The notes beneath the pieces were generated by a model. It did no database searches. It saw nothing but the letters and a program-made list of their open reading frames with translations, and had not been told where the DNA came from. The translations under genes were made by a program, and so were the position numbers. 64,000 nucleotides of DNA. It comes from Bacillus sp. IITD106. Lineage in GTDB: Bacteria > Bacillota > Bacilli > Bacillales > Bacillaceae_C. Within the stretch, counting starts at the first letter, position 1. Each line of letters starts with the position of its first letter. The DNA is taken from positions 1 to 64,000 of the forward strand of contig NZ_JAIAZY010000001.1 of the NCBI RefSeq assembly GCF_019459225.1. The letters are read 5' to 3'. Shown piece after piece: positions 45,919 through 54,649 of this stretch.

Positions 45919-46209
45919 TTATGCAAAATGCGCACCAAACCATGCAAAGAAAGCAATGACACCAATATTAAATAAAGTTAAAATCAGTGCTATACCAGGT
46001 ATTAATTTTCTTTCTTTTTTCGAACTGAACGCTATTATCGCCATAATGATAGATACAGGTATTCCTGCGATTATGGAATATGCCACAATAAGAAATACAC
46101 TTCTATTTGCCACCTGTGAGATTGGGTCAAGTAAGAACATAGATAATGTGACTACTATACTTGAAATCAAGAAAATATAGCTTTTCCATGAAGAAGCTTT
46201 ATTTTTCAA
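45919..46209 (-). CDS. Small three-helix membrane protein
   Basis: A 96-residue protein with three membrane helices (SYIFLISSIVVTLSMFLL, FLIVAYSIIAGIPVSIIM and LIPGIALILTLFNIGVIAFF). It starts with TTG at 46209 after GGAGGCGATG. No family was recognised. It is convergent with the membrane protein ending at 45866. Confidence 0.6.
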   Translation of the reverse strand: MKNKASSWKSYIFLISSIVVTLSMFLLDPISQVANRSVFLIVAYSIIAGIPVSIIMAIIAFSSKKERKLIPGIALILTLFNIGVIAFFAWFGAHFA

Positions 46210-46526
46210 TTACATCGCCTCCTATTTTAGATGTTCCAAAGAACTACTACTAAATTTTACTTTTAATGTTATATAGACCATGCACAAGTTTTACTACTCA
46301 AAAACAGATAGGCTCTGATTATTGCCTAAGTTAATTATATCAAATATCAATCTTTCGTCATGCCCATATATTTAAAGACACTAACACAAAGAAGTAGCAT
46401 GATAATTCATAGGAGAATCACCATGCTATCCTTTGTGTATTTACTGTGTTTTTTTATATTTTGCACTACAAAAGAGAACAGTAACGATACATAATGCGAG
46501 GAGAATTTTCCAAAACGATTGGGGCT
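46210..46526. other. Intergenic region with one long hairpin
   Basis: ACACAAAG(A)AGTAGCATG (46382) and CATGCTA(T)CCTTTGTGT (about 46423) form a long imperfect stem. It lies 90 bp past the Nudix stop on the minus strand and may terminate that gene; its T-tract is weak. Nothing else is seen. Confidence 0.5.
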
Positions 46527-47144
46527 TTATTTTATCACCTCAATAAAGTGCTTTAAAATCCTTGCTGTAAACCCCCAAATAGTATACTTCTCATAATCAA
46601 AAAACCATTCTTCCATTGAACGAGATCTCCATTGATACCCGGCACCGTTCATTATTTTTTCAAAAGGAAAATCTGTTGAAGGTATTGGTTCAAGGGAAAC
46701 TAAATGCATATAAGGCTCATAATCCAATAGCCAATTGACTGGTACCGTAAATACCTCCGCTACTTCTTCTTTGTTATAAGAATGAATGATTTGATCGTAA
46801 TCTATGATTCCTATAAATGGGTAGATTACAAATGAAGGAAATGCAATAAAAGGACTTAATTGACCTAAAATCGTGACCTTTTGTGTATCGACACCTAATT
46901 CTTCATATGTTTCTCGTAAAGCGGCCGCCAATGGGGATTCATCCGTAGCGTCAATTTTACCTCCAGGAAAGCAAATATCACCTGGCTGATTTCTCATATT
47001 GGATGATCGCACTTCAAATAGGACATGCCATTCATTTTCCACTTGAACTAGTGGAATCAAAACCGCTGAACGAAATGCAGTTTCCTCGCCTATAAAAAGA
47101 GATTTATTTTGATTTAACTGTTCTTTTAGTTTATCTAGAAACAT
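46527..47144 (-). CDS. Nudix hydrolase, CoA pyrophosphatase type
   Basis: A 205-residue Nudix enzyme. The CoA-pyrophosphatase signature VRSSNMRNQPGDICFPGG (about 45-62) runs straight into the Nudix box, GGKIDATDES..AALRETYEELGV (about 61-83), with all catalytic Glu residues. Such enzymes cleave CoA into 4'-phosphopantetheine and 3',5'-ADP. GAGGGGG precedes the start at 47144. Single gene. Confidence 0.9.
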   Translation of the reverse strand: MFLDKLKEQLNQNKSLFIGEETAFRSAVLIPLVQVENEWHVLFEVRSSNMRNQPGDICFPGGKIDATDESPLAAALRETYEELGVDTQKVTILGQLSPFIAFPSFVIYPFIGIIDYDQIIHSYNKEEVAEVFTVPVNWLLDYEPYMHLVSLEPIPSTDFPFEKIMNGAGYQWRSRSMEEWFFDYEKYTIWGFTARILKHFIEVIK

Positions 47145-47332
47145 ACATATCCCCCTCTCCGTGTTAGTATTTATTTTATCGTATCACTATTAGATTGATA
47201 GAAGAATATCAGAAGGTTATTTAAAGAATGTCAGTAGGTAATATTACCCAATTTTAACTCCTATGTTTTTATTGAACCGCAACATCTCGGGATAAAGCAT
47301 TTTCATTGACAGTGGTAAAAATAAATTTGAAA

Positions 47333-47442
47333 CGATAAAGCCCGCTTAACAGCCAACAGCTTAATCGGGCTTTTATATATAAATACCTCATTTACTTATG
47401 GTACGGTTCGCCGTGGTGGATATAAATGAGGTTTTTAATTTA
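47333..47442 (+). terminator. Two tandem terminator-like hairpins without an upstream gene
   Basis: First hairpin: AAAGCCCG/CGGGCTTTT (47337-47374). Second: ACCTCATTTA/TAAATGAGGT followed by TTTTTAATTT (47389-47440), with an inner stem. Both would terminate plus-strand transcripts, but the only gene on the left (Nudix) is on the other strand. A small RNA ending here is possible. The remaining 47145-47332 and 47443-47597 show no gene. Confidence 0.5.
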
Positions 47443-47597
47443 AATCTTTAATGCTATAAAACCGTATGAATGATACCTTTTACGTGATAAACCTGCTTTT
47501 CCACCATCGCCTTGTGTTGTCGACTACTCCAATAACAAATTGTGAGAATACCTTAATAAAGTCAACATTACTGTTGCAATTAAGGAGGTGTAATAAT

Positions 47598-47867
47598 TTG
47601 TCAGCACACTATTATCATATTTGTAATCGAGGTATTGGGAGAGCAGTTGAAATTCGCACGATTCACGGAGCTGTTCATCGAGGCATTATTGACAGAGTAA
47701 CTCCAGATAGAGTATTCCTTCGACCATTAGGCGGTCATCCCCGCGGAATTCGTGGGTATGGATATGGAGGATATGGATATCCTTGGGGTTGGGGCTTTGG
47801 CTTTGCAGCTGGAATCGCATTTGGCGCAATTGCCACACTAGCTTTTATCCCATTTTTTTTCTGGTAA
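47598..47867 (+). CDS. Small Gly/Tyr-rich protein
   Basis: An 89-residue protein starting with TTG at 47598, ten bases after AAGGAGGTG. The first half (YHICNRGIGRAVEIRTIHGA, VHRGIIDRVTPDRVFLRPLG) looks like a small beta-barrel domain. The centre is Gly/Tyr/Trp rich (GYGYGGYGYPWGWGFGF), and a single hydrophobic helix ends the chain. Similar proteins are known to me from Bacillus without a fixed role; a spore or envelope association is a guess. Two terminators follow. Confidence 0.65.
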   Translation: MSAHYYHICNRGIGRAVEIRTIHGAVHRGIIDRVTPDRVFLRPLGGHPRGIRGYGYGGYGYPWGWGFGFAAGIAFGAIATLAFIPFFFW

Positions 47868-47955
47868 TGAATAAAAGCTAGCATAACAAATATTTAATAC
47901 CTTATCTATTTAACATTAATTCCTGTCTGTTTAGAATAAAATAAGGGTAAACAAA

Positions 47956-48038
47956 ATGAAAAGCAGGCTAATTGTGTGTAAAAAGCCTGCTTTCTACATT
48001 GATATGACAAGTGACTAGACTCACTTGTTTTTTTATTT
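47956..48038 (+). terminator. Two consecutive intrinsic terminators
   Basis: AAAGCAGGCT/AGCCTGCTTT (47961 and 47984) and ACAAGTGA/TCACTTGT followed by T8 (48007-48035). They close the small-protein gene. The further 190 bp to brnQ hold no gene. Confidence 0.8.
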
Positions 48039-48231
48039 CGCCAAAAATCAGAGCCATTTTTATAGGTGAAAATGGTCGGGACTTTATAGGGAATGTTCTT
48101 TTTTACAATTAACTAAAAATTTTCCATCGGTTGAATTTTAGATTAATAGATAGTAACATAAATTTTATTCTACTTTTCATTTAGAGATGAACTTAATATA
48201 AAGTTAGGCATCTAAGAAGGGAATAAATAAG

Positions 48232-49581
48232 ATGAACCAAAAACTGCAATTTTCAGAATATACCGCCATTGGGGTTATGTTATTTGCTTTATTCTTTGGG
48301 GCAGGGAACTTAATTTTCCCAGCACAAATGGGCCAACAGGCTGGATCAAATCTTTGGCCTGCTGTAGCAGGATTTTTGATTACTGGAGTGGGCTTACCAT
48401 TACTAGGGATTTTAGCAATGGGCTTTTCGGGAAGTCGCAATTTGCAAGAGCTTGCTAGCAGGGTGAATCCAGCTTATGCCATCTTTTTCACCAGTCTTCT
48501 CTATTTAACTATTGGTCCATTTTTTGCATTGCCGCGTACGGGCACAGTAGCATACGAAATTGGAATCTCAACTTTTGTACGTGAAGAATTTCATCAAGGT
48601 GGATTATTCATTTTTACATTTCTATTTTTCGCTGTGACCCTTTGGTTTTCGCTGAACCCGGCAAAGATTGTGGATAACGTAGGAAAAATATTGGCACCGG
48701 GCCTTGTGATTCTTCTTGCCATTCTATTATTTACGGTTGTCGCACATCCAATGGGAGCGATTCAGGCTCCAGTGGGGGCATATGCAAGCGGGGCTTTTGT
48801 AAAAGGGTTCTTAGACGGATATAACACGATGGATGCCATTGCTTCCCTCGTATTTGGGATTATTGTGATTAATGCCATTCGTTCAATAGGAATCACATCA
48901 AAAAGAGGGATTCTTGGTGCTACTATAAAATCAGGTCTAATCGCCATTTCTATACTCGGAGCCATTTACATTGGAATTGCGTATATGGGGGCAAGAAGCA
49001 CAGAAATCCTTGGAATCACTAAGAACGGCGGGCCAGTCCTAAGCAATGCGGCTTCGCATTATTTTGGAGAATTCGGACTCATCATGCTGGCGGTTCTAAT
49101 CATACTCGCATGTTTAACTACATCGATTGGCTTAACAACAGCATGTGCTGAATATTTTCAAACTTTACTCCCAAGGTTCAACTATAAGACGTTAGTCATA
49201 TTTTTTACGACTATATCATTCATCTTTGGCAACTTTGGATTAACGAACATTATTACATTCTCCGTCCCTGTTCTTATGTTCCTTTATCCACTCGCGATTG
49301 TATTAATGATTATGACCTTTTTATCACCATTATTTCATCACAAACGGATTGTATATATCTTAACGACTGCGATTACGTTTTTGATCAGCATCTTTGATGG
49401 TTTGAAATCATTATGTAAATCATTGGAAATCGATTATTTTGATTGGATGATGCCGATCGTTTCCTTCTACGACAAGACATTGCCGCTATACAACCAAGGG
49501 CTTGGATGGCTGCTGCCTGCCTTAGTGGTGATTGTCGTTACGGCTGCAGTGATTCGATTAAAGCCATCTAAAGTTGCGTAA
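48232..49581 (+). CDS. brnQ: Branched-chain amino acid carrier BrnQ (second copy)
   Basis: A 449-residue LIVCS-family carrier with about twelve helices. Helix 1 reads LFFGAGNLIFPAQMGQ, later blocks are LTIGPFFALPRTG, GFLDGYNTMDAIASLVFGI and LACLTTSIGLTTACAEYF. ATG at 48232 has AGAAGGG upstream. It is more distant from the copy at 27640 than a recent duplicate would be. A CodY-like box overlaps codons 6-10. A strong terminator follows, so it is a single-gene unit. Confidence 0.92.
   Translation: MNQKLQFSEYTAIGVMLFALFFGAGNLIFPAQMGQQAGSNLWPAVAGFLITGVGLPLLGILAMGFSGSRNLQELASRVNPAYAIFFTSLLYLTIGPFFALPRTGTVAYEIGISTFVREEFHQGGLFIFTFLFFAVTLWFSLNPAKIVDNVGKILAPGLVILLAILLFTVVAHPMGAIQAPVGAYASGAFVKGFLDGYNTMDAIASLVFGIIVINAIRSIGITSKRGILGATIKSGLIAISILGAIYIGIAYMGARSTEILGITKNGGPVLSNAASHYFGEFGLIMLAVLIILACLTTSIGLTTACAEYFQTLLPRFNYKTLVIFFTTISFIFGNFGLTNIITFSVPVLMFLYPLAIVLMIMTFLSPLFHHKRIVYILTTAITFLISIFDGLKSLCKSLEIDYFDWMMPIVSFYDKTLPLYNQGLGWLLPALVVIVVTAAVIRLKPSKVA
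48248..48262. promoter_or_regulatory. CodY-box-like sequence within the start of brnQ
   Basis: AATTTTCAGAATATA matches the CodY consensus AATTTTCWGAAAATT at 13 of 15 positions. CodY represses branched-chain amino acid uptake genes in Bacillus, so a roadblock or overlap site is plausible. Confidence 0.35.
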
Positions 49582-49589
49582 CAAACTGA

Positions 49590-49640
49590 AAGAACCTCCC
49601 TTTTACCTGGATATGGTCCAGTCAAAGGGAGGTTTTAACA
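49590..49640 (+). terminator. Terminator after brnQ
   Basis: AACCTCCCTTT pairs with AAAGGGAGGTT, followed by a T run. The next 250 bp before the kinase gene show no gene. Confidence 0.9.
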
Positions 49641-49894
49641 TTTATAAGAAGTTGATTAGGGGCTACAGAAATCTCAACAAACCTAGCTATGATAAATGTG
49701 ATTTGTTGTTATATGATTTTGAAATAATTAGCATTAAAAAATAGAGAGGATAATTGAATTAATCAGCTATTTCAGAATCAGTGCGATTATTTAGGAGCCC
49801 GTCTCTTAGTTTATTGGGAATTTTGAAAGTGTGATTCGAGTGGAACGAACAATAAACTGGCACATAATTAATAATAACTAATGGAGGAATTTCA

Positions 49895-50413
49895 GTGATT
49901 TATTTAATTACAGGACTGATGGCAAGTGGTAAATCTACTATTGCAGAATTAATGGCAAAAAAATTCAAGAGGTCAGTACACTTACGTGGGGATGTCTTTC
50001 GTAAAATGATTACTTCCGGACGAGAAGATATGAGCGAAAATCCTAGTGAAGAAGCAGAATTTCAGCTGGATTTGCGCTATAAACTAACAGCAGAAGTGGC
50101 AAAAGGGTACAGCAACGCGGGTTTTACTGTTATTGTACAAGATAATTACTATGGTGAAAAACTTCCATATATTCTTGAATTAATGGCTCCTGAGAAAGTG
50201 GAAGTTATAGTGTTAACTCCTACCGCTGATGTTATCCGAGAAAGAGAACATAATAGAGGCAAGGCTGGTTATATTGGCTTTGACATTGATAATTTATGTA
50301 AAGAGTTTTTAAAAACTACTCCGCATATTGGATTATGGATTGATAATAGTGTGGAACAACCGCATGAAACAGTTGAACACATTATGAATGAGTTGGGTAT
50401 TGAATCGAACTAA
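49895..50413 (+). CDS. P-loop kinase-like protein (AAA_33 type)
   Basis: A 172-residue P-loop protein with Walker A GLMASGKST (about residues 7-15) and a kinase-like layout: a conserved Arg/Asp pair in LRGDVFRKMI, a strand AGFTVIVQDNYYGEKL and a lid with REREHNRGKAGY. It resembles small phosphotransferases of the chloramphenicol or shikimate kinase type, but the substrate is unknown. GGAGG precedes the GTG start at 49895. Single gene. Confidence 0.8.
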   Translation: MIYLITGLMASGKSTIAELMAKKFKRSVHLRGDVFRKMITSGREDMSENPSEEAEFQLDLRYKLTAEVAKGYSNAGFTVIVQDNYYGEKLPYILELMAPEKVEVIVLTPTADVIREREHNRGKAGYIGFDIDNLCKEFLKTTPHIGLWIDNSVEQPHETVEHIMNELGIESN

Positions 50414-50636
50414 AAACCTTTAAGTTATTCTATTGTAGGGCGCGATTGTTAATGAATCGAATCTACATAGATTAATAACCCAAAATTCTGACCTTGATAA
50501 ATGTCTCCATTACCAGGATTTAGGAGCACGGTTGACAGACTTTTAGACCCGCATTGGGAAAATCATACGATCATGTTAATAAGCTCCAACAGCGCGTTGC
50601 AATTTTCAGATAAATTTGATATAAAGGAAGTAAGAA
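50414..50636. other. Intergenic region with a doubtful reading frame
   Basis: An open frame from 50501 to 50644 (MSPLPGFRSTVDRLLDPHWE...KEVRSY) has no binding site and runs into the riboswitch. It may be a gene tail, but I do not support it as a gene. Confidence 0.4.
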
Positions 50637-50722
50637 GTTATTAGTATGTGTTACTGGGGTAAACGTGGAGGACCACGAGGAAGCACATACTAACATATTA
50701 TCCGTACGCCTGGGCAAAGTAT
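50637..50722 (+). ncRNA. Probable ZTP (pfl) riboswitch
   Basis: The segment carries the hallmarks of the ZTP riboswitch. A first domain has an outer stem AGTATGTG/CACATACT (50643 and 50684), the TTACTGGGG internal loop and an inner hairpin CGTGG-AGGA-CCACG (50664-50677). A short linker leads to the second domain CCGTACGCCTGGGCA (50702-50716), matching the conserved CCGCCUGGGCA element. A terminator begins at its last bases. The family senses ZTP/ZMP, signs of low 10-formyl-tetrahydrofolate. Here it controls the DJ-1/PfpI gene. Assigned by motif memory; a covariance search should settle it. Confidence 0.75.
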
Positions 50723-50750
50723 TTGGTCACAAAACCAGATACTTTTTATT
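50716..50750 (+). terminator. Riboswitch expression-platform terminator
   Basis: AAGTATTTGGT/ACCAGATACTT (50717-50744) is followed by T-rich sequence and overlaps the end of the riboswitch. Ligand binding would be expected to stop it from forming. Confidence 0.75.
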
Positions 50751-50770
50751 ATTTTAGGGGAGATGATGGT

Positions 50771-51356
50771 ATGGAGGATGTACGCCAACCAAGAAATGTA
50801 GCAATCTTGATTTTCGACAATGTGGAGGTTTTAGATTTTACAGGACCGTTTGAAGTATTTATTACCGGAAGCAACCGGGGAAAAGACTTCAATGTCTACA
50901 CGGTGGCTGAATTCGACCGCCCTATTATTTCATTGGGAAATCTCAGCGTCAACCCAACGTATACGATTTATAACTGTCCTAAACCTGATATTTTAATCAT
51001 ACCTGGAGGATGGGGCTCTAGAATAGAAATGCAGAACGAAATGGATTCGCGAAATATCAAATGATGTTGAACTTCTCCTCTCTGTTTGTACAGGAGCTTT
51101 AATTTTAGCGAAAGCAAATTTGCTAGATGGGTTGCAAATCACGACAAATCGTCTTGCTATTAACGAATTGAAGGAAGTTGCTCCAGAAACAGCAGAAATA
51201 GTAGAGAACGCTCGTTATATAGATAATGGTAAAATCATACTTTCTGCTGGTGTATCTGCTGGAATTGATATGTCTCTTTATGTAGTGAGTAGGTTATTTG
51301 GAGAAGGACGGGCAAAAAATACAGCTGAGCTGATGGAGTATGATTGGAAAGTTTGA
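50771..51356 (+). pseudogene. DJ-1/PfpI family protein, frameshifted
   Basis: A DJ-1/PfpI-type amidotransferase-fold protein broken by one frameshift. The first part starts at ATG 50771 (GGGGAG upstream): VAILIFDNVEVLDFTGPFEV, then ILIIPGGWGSR, and stops at 51064. The second frame picks up near 51045 as WIREISNDVELLLSVCTGAL, with the nucleophile-elbow Cys in SVCTGA, and runs to 51356 (SAGVSAGIDMSLYVVSRLFG). The family pattern is complete once joined. A sequencing error is possible. It follows a ZTP riboswitch. Confidence 0.85.
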
Positions 51357-51448
51357 CCCTTTGCTTAAGTGTGTTCCCGTCATCCATTTCCTCCTGTCGC
51401 TTTCCCTTCCGTGGTATAATTATCCAAAAAGTTGGAGGTTATTTTTAA

Positions 51449-51634
51449 ATGGGTGATGTTCTTTTTCAAACTGTCTTTATTTTGTTACTCCTTTTGGGAG
51501 CTGTTTCATTCACACTATTTATTAGAACAATCCTTATTAATACTAAGGCGAAGACTAGTGCTTCTAATGATTTAAATCAAAAGTTGGATAAAATTATTGA
51601 ACTGCTCGAAAAGCAAAACAATAAATCAAAGTAG
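51449..51634 (+). CDS. DUF4083-family small membrane protein
   Basis: A 61-residue protein with one membrane helix (VFILLLLLGAVSFTLFIRTI) followed by a polar helix ending in LNQKLDKIIELLEKQ, the pattern of the DUF4083 family in Bacillaceae. ATG at 51449 has GTTGGAGG upstream. The function is unknown. A terminator follows. Confidence 0.8.
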   Translation: MGDVLFQTVFILLLLLGAVSFTLFIRTILINTKAKTSASNDLNQKLDKIIELLEKQNNKSK

Positions 51635-51693
51635 CAGCACGTTGTTCAACCGAAAATTGTACATTTGGATATATTTTAAACACAAATCATCAA

Positions 51694-51732
51694 CCAACTA
51701 CCTGTACGTTGCGTAGTTGGTTCATTTTCCCT
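51694..51732 (+). terminator. Intrinsic terminator
   Basis: CCAACTAC/GTAGTTGG stem (51696 and 51713) followed by TTCATTTT. Confidence 0.85.
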
Positions 51733-51830
51733 ATTCATGACTCTAATTCTTTCTTTTCGCAAGAGTTAGTTGAAAAAATAACTTTTGTTCCTTTTACAAA
51801 GGTACATAAACGATAAGGAGAGGTTACTCC

Positions 51831-52853
51831 ATGAGAGTCGGTATAATTGGCGGCGGTTTTGGATTATCAGTACAAGCCCCCATAATTAATATGCACCCCA
51901 AAATGGAAATAGCTGCTGTTAGCACAATGAATAGGCATCGTTTGCCAGAGGAATTATTAAATTGGGGGAATCCACCTACTCATTATAAGAACTGGTCTGA
52001 AATGTTAGAAAAGGAGGAACTTGATCTTTTATTTGTAAGCTCGCTGCCTATTCATCATTTTGAAATGGTTAAGGAAGCATTAAAGAAAGGAATCAATGTG
52101 GTTTGTGAAAAGCCCTTCACAATGAATAGCACCGAATCAAAAGAGCTTTTAAACCTCTCTAAGTCTTATGATGTAAAGGTAATGATTGATTTCGAATGGC
52201 GATACCTGCCTATTCGCCAGAAGATGAAAGAGTTAATTCAAAACAATAGCATTGGGAAGATCATTCATTTTGAATACCACATATCAAGCCCGCAGTATCA
52301 AAACCTTCAATCATCTAAAAGAGGTTGGATGGGTGAAAAACAAAAATTTGGTGGAATGTTGGGTGCATTAGGAACACATATGATTGATTGTTTGAGATGG
52401 TTAGTAAGAGATGAAATAGAAAATATGAATGGACTATTGCATACTCACGTTCCAAAAGGAGCAGGAGAACTAAGAGATGCAGATGATGCTTTTTTTATTC
52501 ACGGGAAAATGAAAAATAATTCTACTTTTTCAATTCAACTAATTTCTGGAATTAACCACGGATCCGGATCTAATTTAAAGATATTTGGAAGTAAAGGAAC
52601 AACCACTTTAACTAATGATACACAACTTTGCTTTGGAAAGATAAATGACCCATTAGAAGAATTAAAGATTCAATTCCAAGGAAAAGTCCCACCAAATCTC
52701 TCTGAGGAAGCAGGTGCTTATTATCCAGCATTTTATCCGTTTTTAGAAAAAGTGTATGACTATATTGTTAATAACAAAATAGATGAAGATTTACCCTTGA
52801 TTGAAGATGGCCATCAAAATCAAATAGTTATTGATAAAATTTTGGATATATAA
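51831..52853 (+). CDS. Gfo/Idh/MocA family oxidoreductase
   Basis: A 340-residue NAD(P)-dependent oxidoreductase of the Gfo/Idh/MocA family. The N-terminal Rossmann fold has GIIGGGFGLSVQAP (4-17), and the EKP motif at VVCEKPFTMN marks the active-site Lys. The C-terminal alpha/beta domain carries GALGTHMIDCLRWLV, which provides the substrate side. These enzymes act on sugars, inositols or related polyols. GGAGAGG precedes the start. Single gene. Confidence 0.9.
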   Translation: MRVGIIGGGFGLSVQAPIINMHPKMEIAAVSTMNRHRLPEELLNWGNPPTHYKNWSEMLEKEELDLLFVSSLPIHHFEMVKEALKKGINVVCEKPFTMNSTESKELLNLSKSYDVKVMIDFEWRYLPIRQKMKELIQNNSIGKIIHFEYHISSPQYQNLQSSKRGWMGEKQKFGGMLGALGTHMIDCLRWLVRDEIENMNGLLHTHVPKGAGELRDADDAFFIHGKMKNNSTFSIQLISGINHGSGSNLKIFGSKGTTTLTNDTQLCFGKINDPLEELKIQFQGKVPPNLSEEAGAYYPAFYPFLEKVYDYIVNNKIDEDLPLIEDGHQNQIVIDKILDI

Positions 52854-52912
52854 ATGATCCATTCTTTTTGCATAAACTTTGTTTAAACTATCTACATTAG
52901 ATACATGTAAAT

Positions 52913-52950
52913 GATGTGAGAACCGTTGATACTCTAATAGTTCTCACATA
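52913..52950. terminator. Hairpin after the oxidoreductase gene
   Basis: TGTGAGAAC pairs with GTTCTCACA around a 17-base loop. There is no T-tract, so its role is uncertain. It lies between convergent genes. Confidence 0.4.
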
Positions 52951-53060
52951 CAAGTAAGATAATCGCATATTTACAACGCTAAAGAGCATTTTGCTTCATG
53001 CCTTCCATGTGATAGCAAACACATTCATCGCAACAGCCAATTTTTGTTATGGTTGTGTAA

Positions 53061-53810
53061 TTACCCTAACTGACGTTTAAATTGTTTACTGGCGAAAAAG
53101 TAAGCGATGACCATAATGCCGACGCACCAAGCAAGCGCGATCCAGATATCGTTGCCAACAGACCCTTCATACAAGAGGGCACGAATTGCGTTCACGATTG
53201 AAGTCACGGGCTGGTTCTCAGCGAACGCACGGACCATTTTAGGCATGGTTTCAGTGGGGACAAAGGCTGAACTGATAAATGGCAGGAAAACCAGCGGGTA
53301 TGAGTAGGCTGTCGCCCCTTCCATAGAACCCGCTGTCATTCCGGGAATGACCGCCAGCCATGTCAGCGCCAACGTAAACAGCGCGAGTATCCCAGCTACC
53401 GCAAGCCAATGCAAGAAATCAGCACTGGAACGAAAGCCCATCAAGAGCGCGACGAGGATAACGACCACGACAGTAAGCGCATTGGAAACAAGCGAGGTCA
53501 ATACGTGAGCCAACAATACCGACGAGCGCTTGATGGGCATGGTAATGAAACGCGCCATCAAACCGCTCTTTACATCATTAAACAGTCGCAGGGAAGTGTA
53601 TGCTATGCCAGATGCTATAGCCATCAGCAAGATTCCAGGCAATAAATAATTGACGTAGTTATCCGTGCCTGTCTCTATGGCGCCGCCAAATACGTAGACA
53701 AACAGCAGCATCATAATAATCGGCGTAATCGCCACCGTGATAATCGTATCCGGGCTGCGCATGATGTTGCGCATTAATCGACCTAGTAATACCCCTGTTT
53801 TGCTTTTCAT
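53061..53810 (-). CDS. ABC-2 type multidrug exporter permease (DrrB-like)
   Basis: A 249-residue ABC-2 permease with six membrane helices; the DrrB/ODR block LPGILLMAIASGIAYTSLRL is present, and a C-terminal basic end (FFASKQFKRQLG). It starts immediately after the ATPase stop (TAA-ATG) with AGGAGGAG before it. With the ATPase it should form a drug or lipid exporter. This stretch is richer in GC than its surroundings (many GCG/GCC codons), a sign of horizontal transfer. It ends the locus on the minus strand. Confidence 0.88.
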   Translation of the reverse strand: MKSKTGVLLGRLMRNIMRSPDTIITVAITPIIMMLLFVYVFGGAIETGTDNYVNYLLPGILLMAIASGIAYTSLRLFNDVKSGLMARFITMPIKRSSVLLAHVLTSLVSNALTVVVVILVALLMGFRSSADFLHWLAVAGILALFTLALTWLAVIPGMTAGSMEGATAYSYPLVFLPFISSAFVPTETMPKMVRAFAENQPVTSIVNAIRALLYEGSVGNDIWIALAWCVGIMVIAYFFASKQFKRQLG

Positions 53811-54572
53811 TTACATCTCCTCCTTTTTGCCGATAATCGCGAGGAAAATTTCCTCCAGTGTCGGCTGCTTCTCAATGTACTCTACTTTCGCTGGCGGGAA
53901 CATCTCTTTGAGTTCAGAAAGGGTACCAGTCGTGATGATTTTTCCGCCATGCAGGATGGCGATACGGTCCGCCAGTTGTTCGGCTTCCTCTAGGTACTGG
54001 GTCGTCAGCAAGATAGTCGTGCCGCCGCCGGCAAGCTCCTTGATGGTATTCCAAACTTCAAGCCGCGCTTCGGGGTCAAGCCCTGTCGTCGGTTCGTCGA
54101 GAAAAATGACTGCTGGCGTCCCGATCAGGCTCATGGCGATGTCAAGCCGGCGCTTCATCCCCCCTGAATATGTGTCCGCCCGGCGGTTGGCCGCATCACG
54201 TAGGCTGAATCTTGCAAGCAGATTGTCGGCGACTCCGGCGGGATTGGAAACTCCCCGCAACTTGGCCACCATCATCAGGTTTTCCCTCCCGGTAAGCATG
54301 CCGTCTAAAGCTGCAAACTGCCCTGTCAGGCTAATGCTCCCGCGAACATGATCCGGTTTACGCCGGACGTCAAATCCGCAAATACCTACTTCTCCGCCAT
54401 CGGGCTTCATCAGCGTCGAAAGGATGTTAACCGTCGTCGTCTTGCCCGCTCCATTAGAACCCAGTAGTGCGAAAATTTCACCACGTCGCACTTCGAAATC
54501 CACTCCCTTTAAGACTTCCTTGTCTTTAAAGAATTTCTTTAACCCTTTTACAGAAATCGCCGCATTGTTCAT
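53811..54572 (-). CDS. ABC exporter ATPase (DrrA-like)
   Basis: A 253-residue ATPase: Walker A GSNGAGKTT (about 37), Q-loop region, signature YSGGMKRRLD and Walker B AVIFLDEPTTGLDPEARLEV, with the downstream His in TTQYLEEAEQL near. It resembles daunorubicin-resistance DrrA ATPases but ends soon after the nucleotide domain, lacking most of the usual C-terminal extension. GGAGGAAAATAG precedes the start. GC content is high, as in the permease. A promoter/operator matching those of padR lies 80-130 bp upstream. Confidence 0.9.
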   Translation of the reverse strand: MNNAAISVKGLKKFFKDKEVLKGVDFEVRRGEIFALLGSNGAGKTTTVNILSTLMKPDGGEVGICGFDVRRKPDHVRGSISLTGQFAALDGMLTGRENLMMVAKLRGVSNPAGVADNLLARFSLRDAANRRADTYSGGMKRRLDIAMSLIGTPAVIFLDEPTTGLDPEARLEVWNTIKELAGGGTTILLTTQYLEEAEQLADRIAILHGGKIITTGTLSELKEMFPPAKVEYIEKQPTLEEIFLAIIGKKEEM

Positions 54573-54649
54573 ACTATTTTCCTCCTTATAATAAGCGCCC
54601 TTAGGGAGCTGGATTGTCTATACTCCACTATTAAGCACTACTGATAATA

